NCBI GenBank assembly: GCA_964617105.1
Contig: CAZTWC010000054.1
Location: 1-17,415, forward strand
From: CAZTWC01 sp964617105 [NCBI: uncultured Myxococcia bacterium]
GTDB lineage: Bacteria; CAZTWC01
Direction of reading: 5' to 3'
Length of the DNA stretch: 17,415 nucleotides
Shown: one piece after another, positions 1 through 7,893 of the stretch
How positions within the stretch are numbered: the stretch's first letter is position 1
How the letters are laid out: the number at the start of each line of letters is the position of its first letter
Translations under genes and position numbers: made by a program
The notes under the pieces: model-generated
What the model was told of the DNA's origin: nothing
Databases searched by the model: none
Seen by the model: only the letters and a program-made list of their open reading frames with translations

Positions 1-378
1 TATGACGATTTGTTGGCCAATGCCCGGGTGATGTTCTCCTCTGGTGATCCCGAGTTTTATGATCAGATCTCGGCGGATGGATACTATTTAAAGACTTTTT
101 TCGGTTACTACACCAATCACAGCCTGCAACTCTCGCTGGAATACCGGGTTTCCCTCTATAGAGATATAGTCAAGATCGGTTTGTGCAATGATTTTGCCCT
201 CTTGACCCACGCCACCTCCAGGGAGAAGCGTAACAAATTGATCTTTGCCGGGGCACTCTCGCCTGGCCTCTATTTTTTAATCTTTGACTTGCTTCAGTTG
301 GATATCTATTACAGTTTCGGTATCTCCAACGAAAAGAGAAGCCATAACCTCTATTTTAATATGTATAAGCCTTTCTAA
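1..378 (+). CDS. C-terminal part of a probable outer-membrane beta-barrel protein (5' end outside window)
   Basis: The reading frame is open from the first base of the window, so the true start lies upstream; 125 residues are visible. I do not recognise a family. The visible part alternates hydrophobic and polar residues in several short stretches with many aromatic residues. It ends in a strand-like segment whose last residue is Phe (LYFNMYKPF), the usual C-terminal signature of outer-membrane barrels recognised by the BAM complex. That is a general family rule; assigning this protein to it is inference. A hairpin followed by six T lies a few bases past the stop codon. A soluble beta-rich protein is the main alternative. 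Confidence 0.6.
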   Translation, partial: YDDLLANARVMFSSGDPEFYDQISADGYYLKTFFGYYTNHSLQLSLEYRVSLYRDIVKIGLCNDFALLTHATSREKRNKLIFAGALSPGLYFLIFDLLQLDIYYSFGISNEKRSHNLYFNMYKPF

Positions 379-383
379 TAGTA

Positions 384-417
384 GGCTAGTTCCCGTCCGA
401 AAAACTAACCGTTTTTT
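384..417 (+). terminator. Terminator-like hairpin with T6 tract
   Basis: GGCTAGTT (384-391) can pair with AACTAACC (403-410) with one C/A mismatch around an 11-base loop. A G and six T follow (412-417). It sits just past the stop codon of the leftmost gene, where a rho-independent terminator is expected. The stem is imperfect and partly made of the repeat motif at 387-400, so the fold could be fortuitous. Confidence 0.45.
387..400 (+). repeat. Copy 1 of the TAGTTCCCGTCCGA motif
   Basis: This 14-base string is identical to 4874-4887. Here it stands alone, without the opposite arm present in the second copy. It lies between the outer-membrane gene and the frameshifted ATPase gene. Fourteen identical bases twice in 17 kb is unlikely by chance and suggests a dispersed repeat, possibly a truncated palindromic element. 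Confidence 0.55.
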
Positions 418-450
418 ACAAACAAAAGTTCTTTGCCCTAAAAAATTATA

Positions 451-478
451 TTGATTTGCCCGTGATATATGGTATCAT
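451..478 (+). promoter_or_regulatory. Candidate sigma70-type promoter of the ATPase gene
   Basis: TTGATT (451-456) and TATCAT (473-478) are separated by 16 bases and lie about 45 bases before the ATG at 524. The match to consensus is fair and the region is AT-rich, so this is a plausible rather than firm call. Confidence 0.4.
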
Positions 479-523
479 TGTTGCGGAATATGATGATAAT
501 CTGCAGCAACAGTGAGGCATATC

Positions 524-1698
524 ATGTATCAGCGAACCCTTGATCTCAAGAAATTACTGGCGAAAAAATCATTCTTTCTGTTTGGACCAAGAACCACAGG
601 AAAGACAACTCTGATAAAAATGGGGCTAAAGAATATTAAAATGTATGATTTGTTAAGGGCAAAGACCTTCAATAAATTGCTGAAAAAACCAGATTTAATA
701 GAAGAAGAATATATAAAAGATACCATCGTTGTAATTGATGAAATTCAAAAACTCCCGGCAATTTTAGATGAGGTGCACAGGCTCATTGAAGAGAAAGGAA
801 TTCGCTTTTTATTAACTGGGAGCAGTGCCAGAAAGTTAAAACATGGCGGAGCCAATCTGCTGGCAGGACGGGCATGGTCAGCCAATTTGTTTCCTTTGAC
901 TTCCTTTGAGATTGATGACTTTGATCTTATCCGATATTTGAATTATGGCGGGCTTCCACAGGTTTATCAGAGCGACGATCCTCAAGAAGAATTGGAGAGT
1001 TATGTTGGCACTTATCTGCAAGAAGAGATCAAAGCAGAAGCGGTAACCCGAAATATTCAGGCCTTTTCAGTGTTTTAGATGTGATTGCCCTGGCTAATGG
1101 AAATGAAATTAACTACGAAAGGCTGGCTTCTGACTGCCAAGTGTCGCCAAACACCTTAAAAAATTATATCCAAATATTGGACGATACTTTACTGGGGTTT
1201 TCTTTGCCTGGATATACAAAATCGAAAAAAAGAAAAGCCATATTCAGGTCTAAATATTATCTTTTTGACCTTGGAGTCACTAATTTTTTAGCAAATCGTT
1301 CCAGGATAAAAGATAGAAGCAAGGAATTTGGAGATGCCTTTGAGCATTTCATTATATTAGAGATGCGGGCATTTATAAGTTATTATCGCAAAAAGTGTAA
1401 AATGAGATATTGGCGTTCAACTTCCAAATTTGAAGTAGACTTATTGATTGATGATTATATGGCGATTGAAATAAAAAGCGCTGAATTGATTCAGAATAGA
1501 CAGATGAAAGGTTTACGGGCCTTAATGCAAGAAGGTATTTTCGAGAGATATATTATTGTCTCCAAGGATGAGAGCAAGAGAATAACTGAAGATGGAGTAG
1601 AAATTTATCCCTGGAAAATATTTTTAAAGGAGTTGTGGAGCAATAAATTGTTTTCCATACCAATTTTCCCCGCTAATACTCCACTCCCATCACCTTAA
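524..1698 (+). pseudogene. AAA-type ATPase with DUF4143 C-terminal domain, frameshifted
   Basis: The two halves of one DUF4143-family ATPase lie in different frames. The first half has Walker A GPRTTGKTT (residues 21-29), Walker B VVIDEIQ (about 69-75) and the LLTGSSARKL segment. It ends at a TAG at 1076-1078. The second half resumes in frame 1 at about 1075. It carries a winged-helix-like stretch and then FEVD...EIK, the PD-(D/E)xK-like motif typical of the family's C-terminus. One extra T in the T4 run at 1073-1076 would restore ...FSVFLDVIALANGN..., which reads smoothly. The ATG at 524 is preferred over the GTG at 512 because GAGG precedes it at good spacing and family members start in this way. 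Such proteins are common, often strain-variable and of unclear function. The last dozen residues overlap the 3' end of the opposing peptidase gene. A sequencing error would make it intact. Confidence 0.85.
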
Positions 1699-3865
1699 AC
1701 AGAAAAGAGTAGATATCCACCTTCTCCTCTATGATTTTGGCGGTGGGTTTTCCCCGGCCGTGTCCTGCCTTCATCTCTACCCGCAATAGAATGGGGTTTG
1801 TGCCCCGGTCATCGTATTGCAGGGCAGCGGCAAATTTTTTGGAATGGGCTGGCACCACCCGGTCATCAGTATCTGCAGTGGTGATTAGGGTAGGGGGATA
1901 ACTTACCCCTTTTTTTACATTATGTAGCGGTGAATAGGCGTATAGAAACTTAAAGTGTTCCGGGTTTTTTTCGGCATTGCCGTACTCTGGCGTCCAGTAG
2001 TGACCCACGGTAAATTTGTGGTAGCGCAGCATATCGGTTACCGGCACCTGGTTTACCACCGCCCCAAACAGTTTGGGCTGCTGCAGCATACAGACCGACA
2101 CCAGCAGCCCGCCGTTACTGCCGCCGTTGATGGCCAGCCTGGCCGGGCGGGTATATTTTTTTTCTATCAGATATTGGCCGGCATAAATAAAGTCGTCAAA
2201 CACGTTTTGCTTATTGCCCAGCATGCCGGCCTGGTGCCATTTTTCACCGTATTCGCCGCCGCCCCGTAAATTGGCCACTGCAAAAACACCCCCCCGTTCC
2301 AGCCAGATTAGCCGGTGGATGGAAAAATAGGGGGTGATATCCACTTTGAACCCACCGTAACCATATAGCAGGGTAGGGTTATTGCCATCCATTTTTATTC
2401 CCTTTTTGTGGGTGATAAACATGGGGACTTTGGTGCCATCTTTGGAGGGATAAAAAACCTGGGTAGTTTCATAGTCGGCGGCCTGGAAATCCATCTGAGG
2501 CTGTTTGTAAATCTCCAGTTTCCGGGCCACAAAGTCGTATCGATAGATGGTGTTGGGAAACAGAAAAGAGGAGAAGTTAAAAAACATCTCCTGATCATTT
2601 TGTTTGCCGGTAAGAGCCCAGATAGAACCTATTGAGGGTAGTTTAACCTCTTGTAGATGTTTACCCTGCAGGTTGTATATCATTAGTCTATGATTGGCGT
2701 GGTGCATATAGGCCACCACCAGTTGGCGGTTTACCATGGTGGCAAAGGATATAACATCCTCTGTCTGATCCACCACCTGGCGCCATTTATCCCGGCCAGG
2801 CAGGTTGATATCGATGGCCACGATTTTTCCCCGCGGCGCCTCCAGGTCGGTCTGGAAATAGAATACTGAACCCACATTGCCCACAAAATGATAACCCGCA
2901 TCCTGCCGGTCCAAAAGTTTTACAAAGGGGGTATCTTTTCCCTCCTGGCGGTAATAGATCCGGTTTTTACGGGCTGAACCGTAATAGACGTGCAAGAGTA
3001 AGTATTTACCATCTTCAGACATCGTGGGATGGAAGCCCAACTCTTTGTTGGCTGGATCCTCATAGACCAGTTTATCTTCTGCCTGAGGGGTGCCCAATTG
3101 GTGCCAATAGACCCGGTTAAAGTTGTGCTCATCTTTTTTTTCCACACTGCCAGGTTTTGGATAGCGGTTGTAATAAAAGCCGCTGCCATCGAGGCTCCAG
3201 GCAATCGCTGAAAATTTGCACCAGTTCAATATCTCGGCAAAATCGGTTTTTTTCTTTACCCGGCGAATTTTTATCTCCTGCTGATCACTGCCGCTTCTGG
3301 AGAGGGCATAGGCCATGAATTTGCCATCTTTGCTAAAGGTGGTATTGGTTAAAGCTATGGTGCCGTCTGCGCTCAACTTGTTGGGGTCCAGCAGCACCTG
3401 GGGTTCACTTTTCAATCCTTCCTGCACATAGACCACTGCCTGGTTCTGCAGCCCATCATTTTTGCTGAAAAAATAGCGGTTTCCCTGTTTGGCAGGCACC
3501 GAATATTTGGGAAAGTTCCACAATTTGGTAAGTCTATTTTTGATCTCATCCCGGCCTTTATATCCAGCCAGCCAGTCTTGAGTAAGTTTATTTTGTTTCT
3601 TGACCCAGGCTATGGTCTCTTTATCTTTCGCTTTTTCCAGCCAGCGGTATGGATCTTTAACTTTATTTCCATGATAATCATCCACCACCTCTTGCCGTTT
3701 GGTCTCCGGGTAGATAAATCCTTTTTCGGCTACCTGTGGAGAATTCCGTTTGACAGTTTCGACTCCACGCTGACAAGCACAGATTAGCCCAATCAAAATA
3801 ACCAGACAAACTATGCTCAAAGCCGGTTTCCAGTTAAAACGACAACAATTAAAAATAGTTTTCAT
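1673..3865 (-). CDS. Prolyl oligopeptidase family (S9A) serine peptidase, probable lipoprotein
   Basis: This 730-aa protein cleaves short peptides, typically after proline, outside the cytoplasm. The N-terminus has a hydrophobic segment ending in LICACQ. Cys31 is the probable lipidated residue, although Cys at -2 is unusual for a lipobox. A propeller-like region follows, then the alpha/beta-hydrolase domain. The catalytic triad is visible: Ser583 in GGSNGG, Asp667 in DTDDRVVP and His702 in AGHGRG, with the substrate-binding Arg of DDRVVP also present. The length is normal for the family. The start was set at the ATG at 3865 because AAGGA lies seven bases before it; an upstream TTG at 3907 lacks comparable support. 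The gene lies 55 bases after the metalloprotease gene on the same strand, so co-transcription is likely. Its 3' end overlaps that of the broken ATPase gene by 26 bases. Confidence 0.93.
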   Translation of the reverse strand: MKTIFNCCRFNWKPALSIVCLVILIGLICACQRGVETVKRNSPQVAEKGFIYPETKRQEVVDDYHGNKVKDPYRWLEKAKDKETIAWVKKQNKLTQDWLAGYKGRDEIKNRLTKLWNFPKYSVPAKQGNRYFFSKNDGLQNQAVVYVQEGLKSEPQVLLDPNKLSADGTIALTNTTFSKDGKFMAYALSRSGSDQQEIKIRRVKKKTDFAEILNWCKFSAIAWSLDGSGFYYNRYPKPGSVEKKDEHNFNRVYWHQLGTPQAEDKLVYEDPANKELGFHPTMSEDGKYLLLHVYYGSARKNRIYYRQEGKDTPFVKLLDRQDAGYHFVGNVGSVFYFQTDLEAPRGKIVAIDINLPGRDKWRQVVDQTEDVISFATMVNRQLVVAYMHHANHRLMIYNLQGKHLQEVKLPSIGSIWALTGKQNDQEMFFNFSSFLFPNTIYRYDFVARKLEIYKQPQMDFQAADYETTQVFYPSKDGTKVPMFITHKKGIKMDGNNPTLLYGYGGFKVDITPYFSIHRLIWLERGGVFAVANLRGGGEYGEKWHQAGMLGNKQNVFDDFIYAGQYLIEKKYTRPARLAINGGSNGGLLVSVCMLQQPKLFGAVVNQVPVTDMLRYHKFTVGHYWTPEYGNAEKNPEHFKFLYAYSPLHNVKKGVSYPPTLITTADTDDRVVPAHSKKFAAALQYDDRGTNPILLRVEMKAGHGRGKPTAKIIEEKVDIYSFLFKVMGVEY

Positions 3866-3920
3866 GGGAAGTTCCTTACCCCTTGCCATATTGACAGTAG
3901 AAAACAATTACTATATTTCT

Positions 3921-4784
3921 TTACCTTTTTCTGCTTAAAAATCTTCTGCCGGCCCAAAAGGTGGTTATCAGCAAAAGCATAATCAGGCTCATGCCCATTG
4001 GCGCTGTGCCTGCCATAGCATTTAGGCTGCAGCCACCGCCGCCGCCACTGCTATCATTGCTTCCGTTTTTATCGGAGCCATTGGCAGAAGGCATACAACT
4101 CTTCTCTTCCCCTTCGGCAATATCGAATATTGGTTGATCTTTGGGATAGGTGTCACAGAGCGCTTTTTTATCATCATCGCTCAAGGTGCGCTTGGACAAT
4201 TCCCCTTTTTGGGCCTCGGCGAACATCACTGCACCTTCAATATCGGAATGTCTAAATCCGAGAAGGTGACCGATTTCATGGATAAGAGTATTTTTGATAT
4301 CTACAATTACCTTATCTTTATCATCTGTTACTGAGAATTGGTAATTGATATTGTTGAAAAATATCTCTGCTTCCTCTATATAGCCTTTTTCCGGAACCGA
4401 CCAGGTATAGGCTCTGGCAAGTTGTCCCTCCTGGAAATTGATCGGCAGTTTTTCTCCCTCTTTCATAAAGGCTATTACATTGTATTGGTCTTCTGCCACC
4501 TCTTTAATATCGGTTTTACCCATGTAGGAAAACTTGATATTGGCACACTCTACATCCTGCCATACCTGAAAAGACTCTTTAACCGCTTTTTCAACCTCTT
4601 CAAAAGTCAAATCCGGGCTGCCGTCTTTATTGATCCAGTAGGGGATTTCACGGCAGGGCCAGCGGATGACAGTATTGGTATCTTTACCGTCTTTTTTAAT
4701 TTTTTTTCGCACATACCCGTTGGCTACTGGTGAAAGCAGAGTAACTATCAGGCACAATAACATAATAATGCTCAGTTTTTTCAT
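3921..4784 (-). CDS. Exported matrixin-like zinc metalloprotease with MYXO-CTERM-like C-terminal anchor
   Basis: A 287-aa protein starting with an n-region of lysines and a hydrophobic signal peptide (about residues 1-22). The zinc site is HEIGHLLGFRH at residues 169-179 (ligands His169, His173, His179; catalytic Glu170), with VMF a few residues on as the likely Met-turn. This is the matrixin/metzincin pattern. The C-terminus has an Asn/Ser/Gly linker, five Gly, Cys252, a hydrophobic helix and an Arg/Lys-rich end. That layout matches Cys-type sorting tails such as MYXO-CTERM, which suggests anchoring and later processing at the cell surface. The ATG at 4784 is chosen because GGAG lies six bases before it; a TTG four codons earlier overlaps that site. 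The prolyl oligopeptidase follows after 55 bases. Catalytic class is secure; the sorting call is inference from layout. Confidence 0.87.
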   Translation of the reverse strand: MKKLSIIMLLCLIVTLLSPVANGYVRKKIKKDGKDTNTVIRWPCREIPYWINKDGSPDLTFEEVEKAVKESFQVWQDVECANIKFSYMGKTDIKEVAEDQYNVIAFMKEGEKLPINFQEGQLARAYTWSVPEKGYIEEAEIFFNNINYQFSVTDDKDKVIVDIKNTLIHEIGHLLGFRHSDIEGAVMFAEAQKGELSKRTLSDDDKKALCDTYPKDQPIFDIAEGEEKSCMPSANGSDKNGSNDSSGGGGGCSLNAMAGTAPMGMSLIMLLLITTFWAGRRFLSRKR

Positions 4785-5102
4785 TTTTTTCTCCAAATTG
4801 GGACTGGCGTTTGTGAATTAAGCAATAAATTCGAAAATAAACTATCACAGAATGGGATAAATGGCAAATTAGTTAGTTCCCGTCCGAGAATTCATTTCGT
4901 AGCAGAAGGGGGTTTTCGGACAGGAACTCGTTTAATGAATAAGGGTTGTTTAAGGCTATTCAGGGGGATTAAAAACTTGAAATGTAATAGGTGTCATGAT
5001 AAATAATATTGAAAGAAATAGGGCCTATCTGGAAATTTTTGGCCAGGCTTTTTTTCTTGTTGGGATTGCGCTAAAAAATCATTAATCATATCAGGTAGTT
5101 GA
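4785..5102. other. 318-base divergent intergenic region
   Basis: This gap separates the metalloprotease gene (minus strand) from the FHA protein gene (plus strand), so it should hold promoters for both. The clear structure in it is the inverted repeat at 4874-4928. A GCCT/AGGC pair followed by seven T (5023-5055) looks faintly terminator-like but is too weak to call. I found no convincing -35/-10 pair for either gene and no small coding region. Confidence 0.6.
4874..4928. repeat. Inverted repeat containing copy 2 of the TAGTTCCCGTCCGA motif
   Basis: AGTTCCCGTCCGA (4876-4888 region; motif with leading T at 4874-4887) faces TCGGACAGGAACT (4916-4928). Twelve of 13 positions pair across a spacer of about 28 bases. 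The left arm is identical to the lone motif at 387-400. The form is that of a small palindromic or miniature mobile element. No target duplication is clear. Confidence 0.6.
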
Positions 5103-7040
5103 ATGTTAAGACTAATAGTTCAAGATGACCAGGGAAATTCTATCTTTGTACCTCTTAACCTTGATCGCTTAAATATCGGTCGAAGTAAGGATAATCATAT
5201 TTTTCTGGATGAGCGAAATATCTCCCGAAGCCATGCCCGCATTACTAGAGAAGCGGATTGCTATTACATAGAAGATCGCAACTCTTCCAATGGGGTGTTG
5301 GTAAATAAAAATAAGATCAAGGAAAAGCAACCGATTGTTGCGGAAGATCTGGTTGAAATCGGTGATTTTAAGTTGATGATAAAAGATTTGTCGGATAATG
5401 ATTTGACCGAGGAGGTTTCTATTGAATCTGGCCAGGGTGCTGCCGAATTAGTGGCGCAAGGTGAAGATGAGGGGGAAAACAGTACCCGGGATGAAATGGA
5501 TGAAGAGTTAGAAGATGAGGACCAGGATGAAGCAGATCTGGATAGCAGAGAGAAGACTGGGATTATAAAAATAGATTTTACCGATCAGCCTTATACGACC
5601 AGGGGAGATGAAGAAAAAATTGATGACCCGCAATGGCGTCTAGTAGTGGTAAGCGACAACTTGATGGGGGAGGAGAGAATAATCGACCAGAATGAGATAG
5701 TAATCGGCCGGGCTGATAACTGTGATCTGTTACTCAATCATCGCTCTATCTCCCGGTATCATGCCCGTATTATTCTGGAAGACGACAGTTTTACTATTCA
5801 CGATCTGCAGAGTGCTAACGGTGTTTATATCAATGACGAGCAATACTCCGTGGTAAAATTGCACCCTGGCGATGAGATACTGTTGGGGCACGTTAAATTG
5901 CGATTTGTTACTCTGGGAGATGAAATTGTGTCAGTTCCATCTCCGGTTTCAGGAGAGGAGCAATTAAGTGAAAAGCAGGCTTCCACACAACCAATAAAAA
6001 GAAAGGATTTGGCATCAGACTTGTTGGAAGGTAAGGTGTCTGGTTGGCAACCGGACCAGGATGGTGATGGTGATGATGATTACCTTAAAAAAACCGCTGG
6101 AATAAAGTGGATTATTTTTCTGTTGGCGATTATCTGCAGTTCTCTATTGGGCTTTCTTTACTATCAGGGACAGTGGCCTTTTACCGGCGGCTTACAAAGA
6201 GATGGGGAAAGAACTTTTTTACCTCAGTTGGTGCACAAAGCCAAGTTGAAATCCAGGGAAGAGCTGTTAATAAAAGATGCCCTTCGGCATTTAAAGGAAC
6301 AAAATTGGTTGAGGGCAATCAGCACTGCCGATGAGTCGAAAAATATATCTCCCCGCATGTATTCTCAGGCCCAGGAGATTATCAACATGGCTGAAGGGGA
6401 ATTACAGAATCAGAAATTTATCAATATGGCGGTCAACTCCATTAACGATAAGAAATGGGAAAATGCTTTGGCCGCTCTGAACCAGATCAACAGTGATAGC
6501 GTTTATTTTCGTAAAGCCCGAGAAGAGTTAAAATATGTTAAAGAAAAGTATGCCGGTGATTTGTTTAAAAAAGTGATTCAACTCAAGGCTGAGGAAGATT
6601 TTCATGGAGCTATGCTGGTGGTCAATCAAATTTTATTGATATCTTCCAATCATCAGGGGGCTTTAGTTGAAAAGAATGAGATTTCTGAGAAATTGAGTTC
6701 TCTGGATGATAAAGGTGAAGGTGAGAAAAGACCCGGCAGCAGTGGAAATGTTGCCAAAGAACAGTCAGTCAGTCAGGTGGCCAAGCAAAACTATATATCG
6801 GGTAACCGTTATTTGCTTCAAAACAAATTGGACCGGGCCTTGGAAGAATATCAAAAGGCGATTCGAGCCGACAGTAAATATGCTAATGCTCACCGGGGTT
6901 TGGGGATTGTTTATGCCAAAAAAGGGGAGGGGGTTAAGGCGGTCAAACACTACCAGAAATATATTAGCCTTAATCCCAAAGCCAACGATTTAGATGCGGT
7001 AAAAAAGATAATCAAAGACTTTCAGACGGCCAATAAGTGA
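5103..7040 (+). CDS. Membrane protein with two FHA domains and C-terminal TPR region
   Basis: A 645-aa protein. FHA domain 1 (about residues 1-95) shows IGRS, SRSHA and SSNG. A strongly acidic linker (about 120-147) follows. FHA domain 2 (about 178-270) shows IGRADNCDLLL, SRYHARI and ANGVYIN. FHA domains bind phosphothreonine peptides, and both keep the Arg, Ser and Asn of the binding loops. One transmembrane helix lies at about 334-354 and has no signal peptide before it, so the FHA half should be cytoplasmic and the C-terminal half periplasmic. That half is alpha-helical, with a clear TPR pair at about 563-625 (GNRYLLQNKLDRALEEYQKA and the following repeat). The likely role is to couple Ser/Thr phosphorylation to a periplasmic protein assembly. 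No kinase lies in the window. It converges on the repeat-protein gene with a 49-base gap. Confidence 0.92.
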   Translation: MLRLIVQDDQGNSIFVPLNLDRLNIGRSKDNHIFLDERNISRSHARITREADCYYIEDRNSSNGVLVNKNKIKEKQPIVAEDLVEIGDFKLMIKDLSDNDLTEEVSIESGQGAAELVAQGEDEGENSTRDEMDEELEDEDQDEADLDSREKTGIIKIDFTDQPYTTRGDEEKIDDPQWRLVVVSDNLMGEERIIDQNEIVIGRADNCDLLLNHRSISRYHARIILEDDSFTIHDLQSANGVYINDEQYSVVKLHPGDEILLGHVKLRFVTLGDEIVSVPSPVSGEEQLSEKQASTQPIKRKDLASDLLEGKVSGWQPDQDGDGDDDYLKKTAGIKWIIFLLAIICSSLLGFLYYQGQWPFTGGLQRDGERTFLPQLVHKAKLKSREELLIKDALRHLKEQNWLRAISTADESKNISPRMYSQAQEIINMAEGELQNQKFINMAVNSINDKKWENALAALNQINSDSVYFRKAREELKYVKEKYAGDLFKKVIQLKAEEDFHGAMLVVNQILLISSNHQGALVEKNEISEKLSSLDDKGEGEKRPGSSGNVAKEQSVSQVAKQNYISGNRYLLQNKLDRALEEYQKAIRADSKYANAHRGLGIVYAKKGEGVKAVKHYQKYISLNPKANDLDAVKKIIKDFQTANK

Positions 7041-7089
7041 TGACACTCGTCGCCCTTAGTTTTGTGGGTTGTTGATAGCGGCGCATCTA

Positions 7090-7872
7090 CTAAAAAGGCT
7101 TTCTTTTCTTCTTTTTTTTCTTTCTGGCCTCGATCTCTTTCCGCCTCTTTTTGCGGGCGACCTCTTCGTGGTCGATAACCGGCACATTGATAAAATCGCC
7201 AATTTTGATAAAAGATTGGTCGATGGCGGGGGGTAGAATTTTATGGTGCCATTTACTCAACTTGGCTACAATAATTTTATTTTCCACCGCTTCTATCTGA
7301 ATGGTGGCGATAGGCAAGGCCAACTCTCTATGAGTGGGTTTGGGCGGAGCCGATTTCATTTCACTGCTGCCAGTGTTTGTGCCATCTGCTGTTATCCCCC
7401 CATCGCCGGTATTTGCATTGTCTTCTGCTGCGCCGCCCCCATCGCCGGCACTTGCATTGTCTTCTGCTGCGCCTCCATCTTTGGCATTTATTGCATCTGC
7501 TTCTACCCCACCATCTTTTAAATTATCGGTATTGGAGCCTCCATCTTTAAGGCTGGTTTTTGCATCTTTGCCAATATTGGTTGAGTTATTATTCTTTACT
7601 TCAGTTTGTGAAGCTCCGTCGTCCGGTATCTCATTGGTTGGAACTTCTACTGCCCAGGTGCGATAGATAGTTAATTGGTCACCTGGTTTTAACAGGGCAT
7701 CCTTGGGGCAACTGAAATAGATTATTGGCACACTTTTACTCACGGGCCCGTCCAGGGAGACCGGGTATCTAACTTTAACTACCTCGGTTTTCTTCGTAAG
7801 TTTAGCTGTTGAGAGGGGGACATGAACAATCCAGACTGCCAAGGTGAAAAAAAATAGATATTTCCAATTCAT
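7090..7872 (-). CDS. Exported protein with DGG repeats and polybasic tail, function unknown
   Basis: A 260-aa protein with a signal peptide (about residues 1-23, ending STA). Residues 30-80 contain a strand-rich stretch with LKPGDQLTIYR. Residues 187-232 contain IATIQIEAVENKIIVAKL and IKIGDFINVPV. Together these resemble the small beta-barrel 'GD..hVYR ... GD.V' modules of exported proteins. The two pieces are separated by a low-complexity region (about 85-178) with DGG at residues 110, 120, 132, 144 and 157. The last 25 residues are almost entirely Lys, Arg and Glu, with seven basic residues in a row, which could bind an acidic polymer such as LPS or nucleic acid. The ATG at 7872 is chosen because AGGA precedes it; a TTG at 7890 would also be possible. 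It follows the cyclase gene by 21 bases, so the two are probably one operon. No specific function can be assigned. Confidence 0.8.
   Translation of the reverse strand: MNWKYLFFFTLAVWIVHVPLSTAKLTKKTEVVKVRYPVSLDGPVSKSVPIIYFSCPKDALLKPGDQLTIYRTWAVEVPTNEIPDDGASQTEVKNNNSTNIGKDAKTSLKDGGSNTDNLKDGGVEADAINAKDGGAAEDNASAGDGGGAAEDNANTGDGGITADGTNTGSSEMKSAPPKPTHRELALPIATIQIEAVENKIIVAKLSKWHHKILPPAIDQSFIKIGDFINVPVIDHEEVARKKRRKEIEARKKKKKKRKPF
7401..7478 (-). repeat. 39-bp tandem duplication inside the DGG-repeat gene
   Basis: Positions 7401-7439 and 7440-7478 are two 39-bp units differing at only a few bases. They encode two 13-residue units with AAEDNA and DGG. More diverged units lie on both sides. This recent-looking duplication suggests that repeat number varies between strains. 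Confidence 0.8.
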
Positions 7873-7893
7873 TCTTTTTATCCTGATCAAATA

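Noticed and set aside
1070-1083. Programmed -1 frameshift in the ATPase gene
   Set aside because: The bases GTGTTTTAG do not form an X-XXY-YYZ heptamer, and re-pairing in the -1 frame would be non-cognate; a simple indel fits better.
1955-2269. Plus-strand open frame opposite the prolyl oligopeptidase gene
   Set aside because: It is antisense to the catalytic domain of a well-supported gene, with no ribosome site or recognisable protein features.
4812-4849. TGTGA ... TCACA pair resembling a CRP operator upstream of the metalloprotease gene, tempting because a class I cyclase is in the window
   Set aside because: The half-sites are 28 bases apart rather than 6, so they do not form a CRP site.
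5023-5055. GCCT/AGGC pairing followed by seven T before the FHA gene
   Set aside because: Only four pairs with a long interior, and it lies upstream of a gene start with no gene ending before it on that strand.
7334-7666. Plus-strand frame rich in Ala, Pro and Ser opposite the DGG-repeat gene
   Set aside because: Its repeats are just the complement of the DGG array; the minus-strand frame has a signal peptide, ribosome site and operon context.
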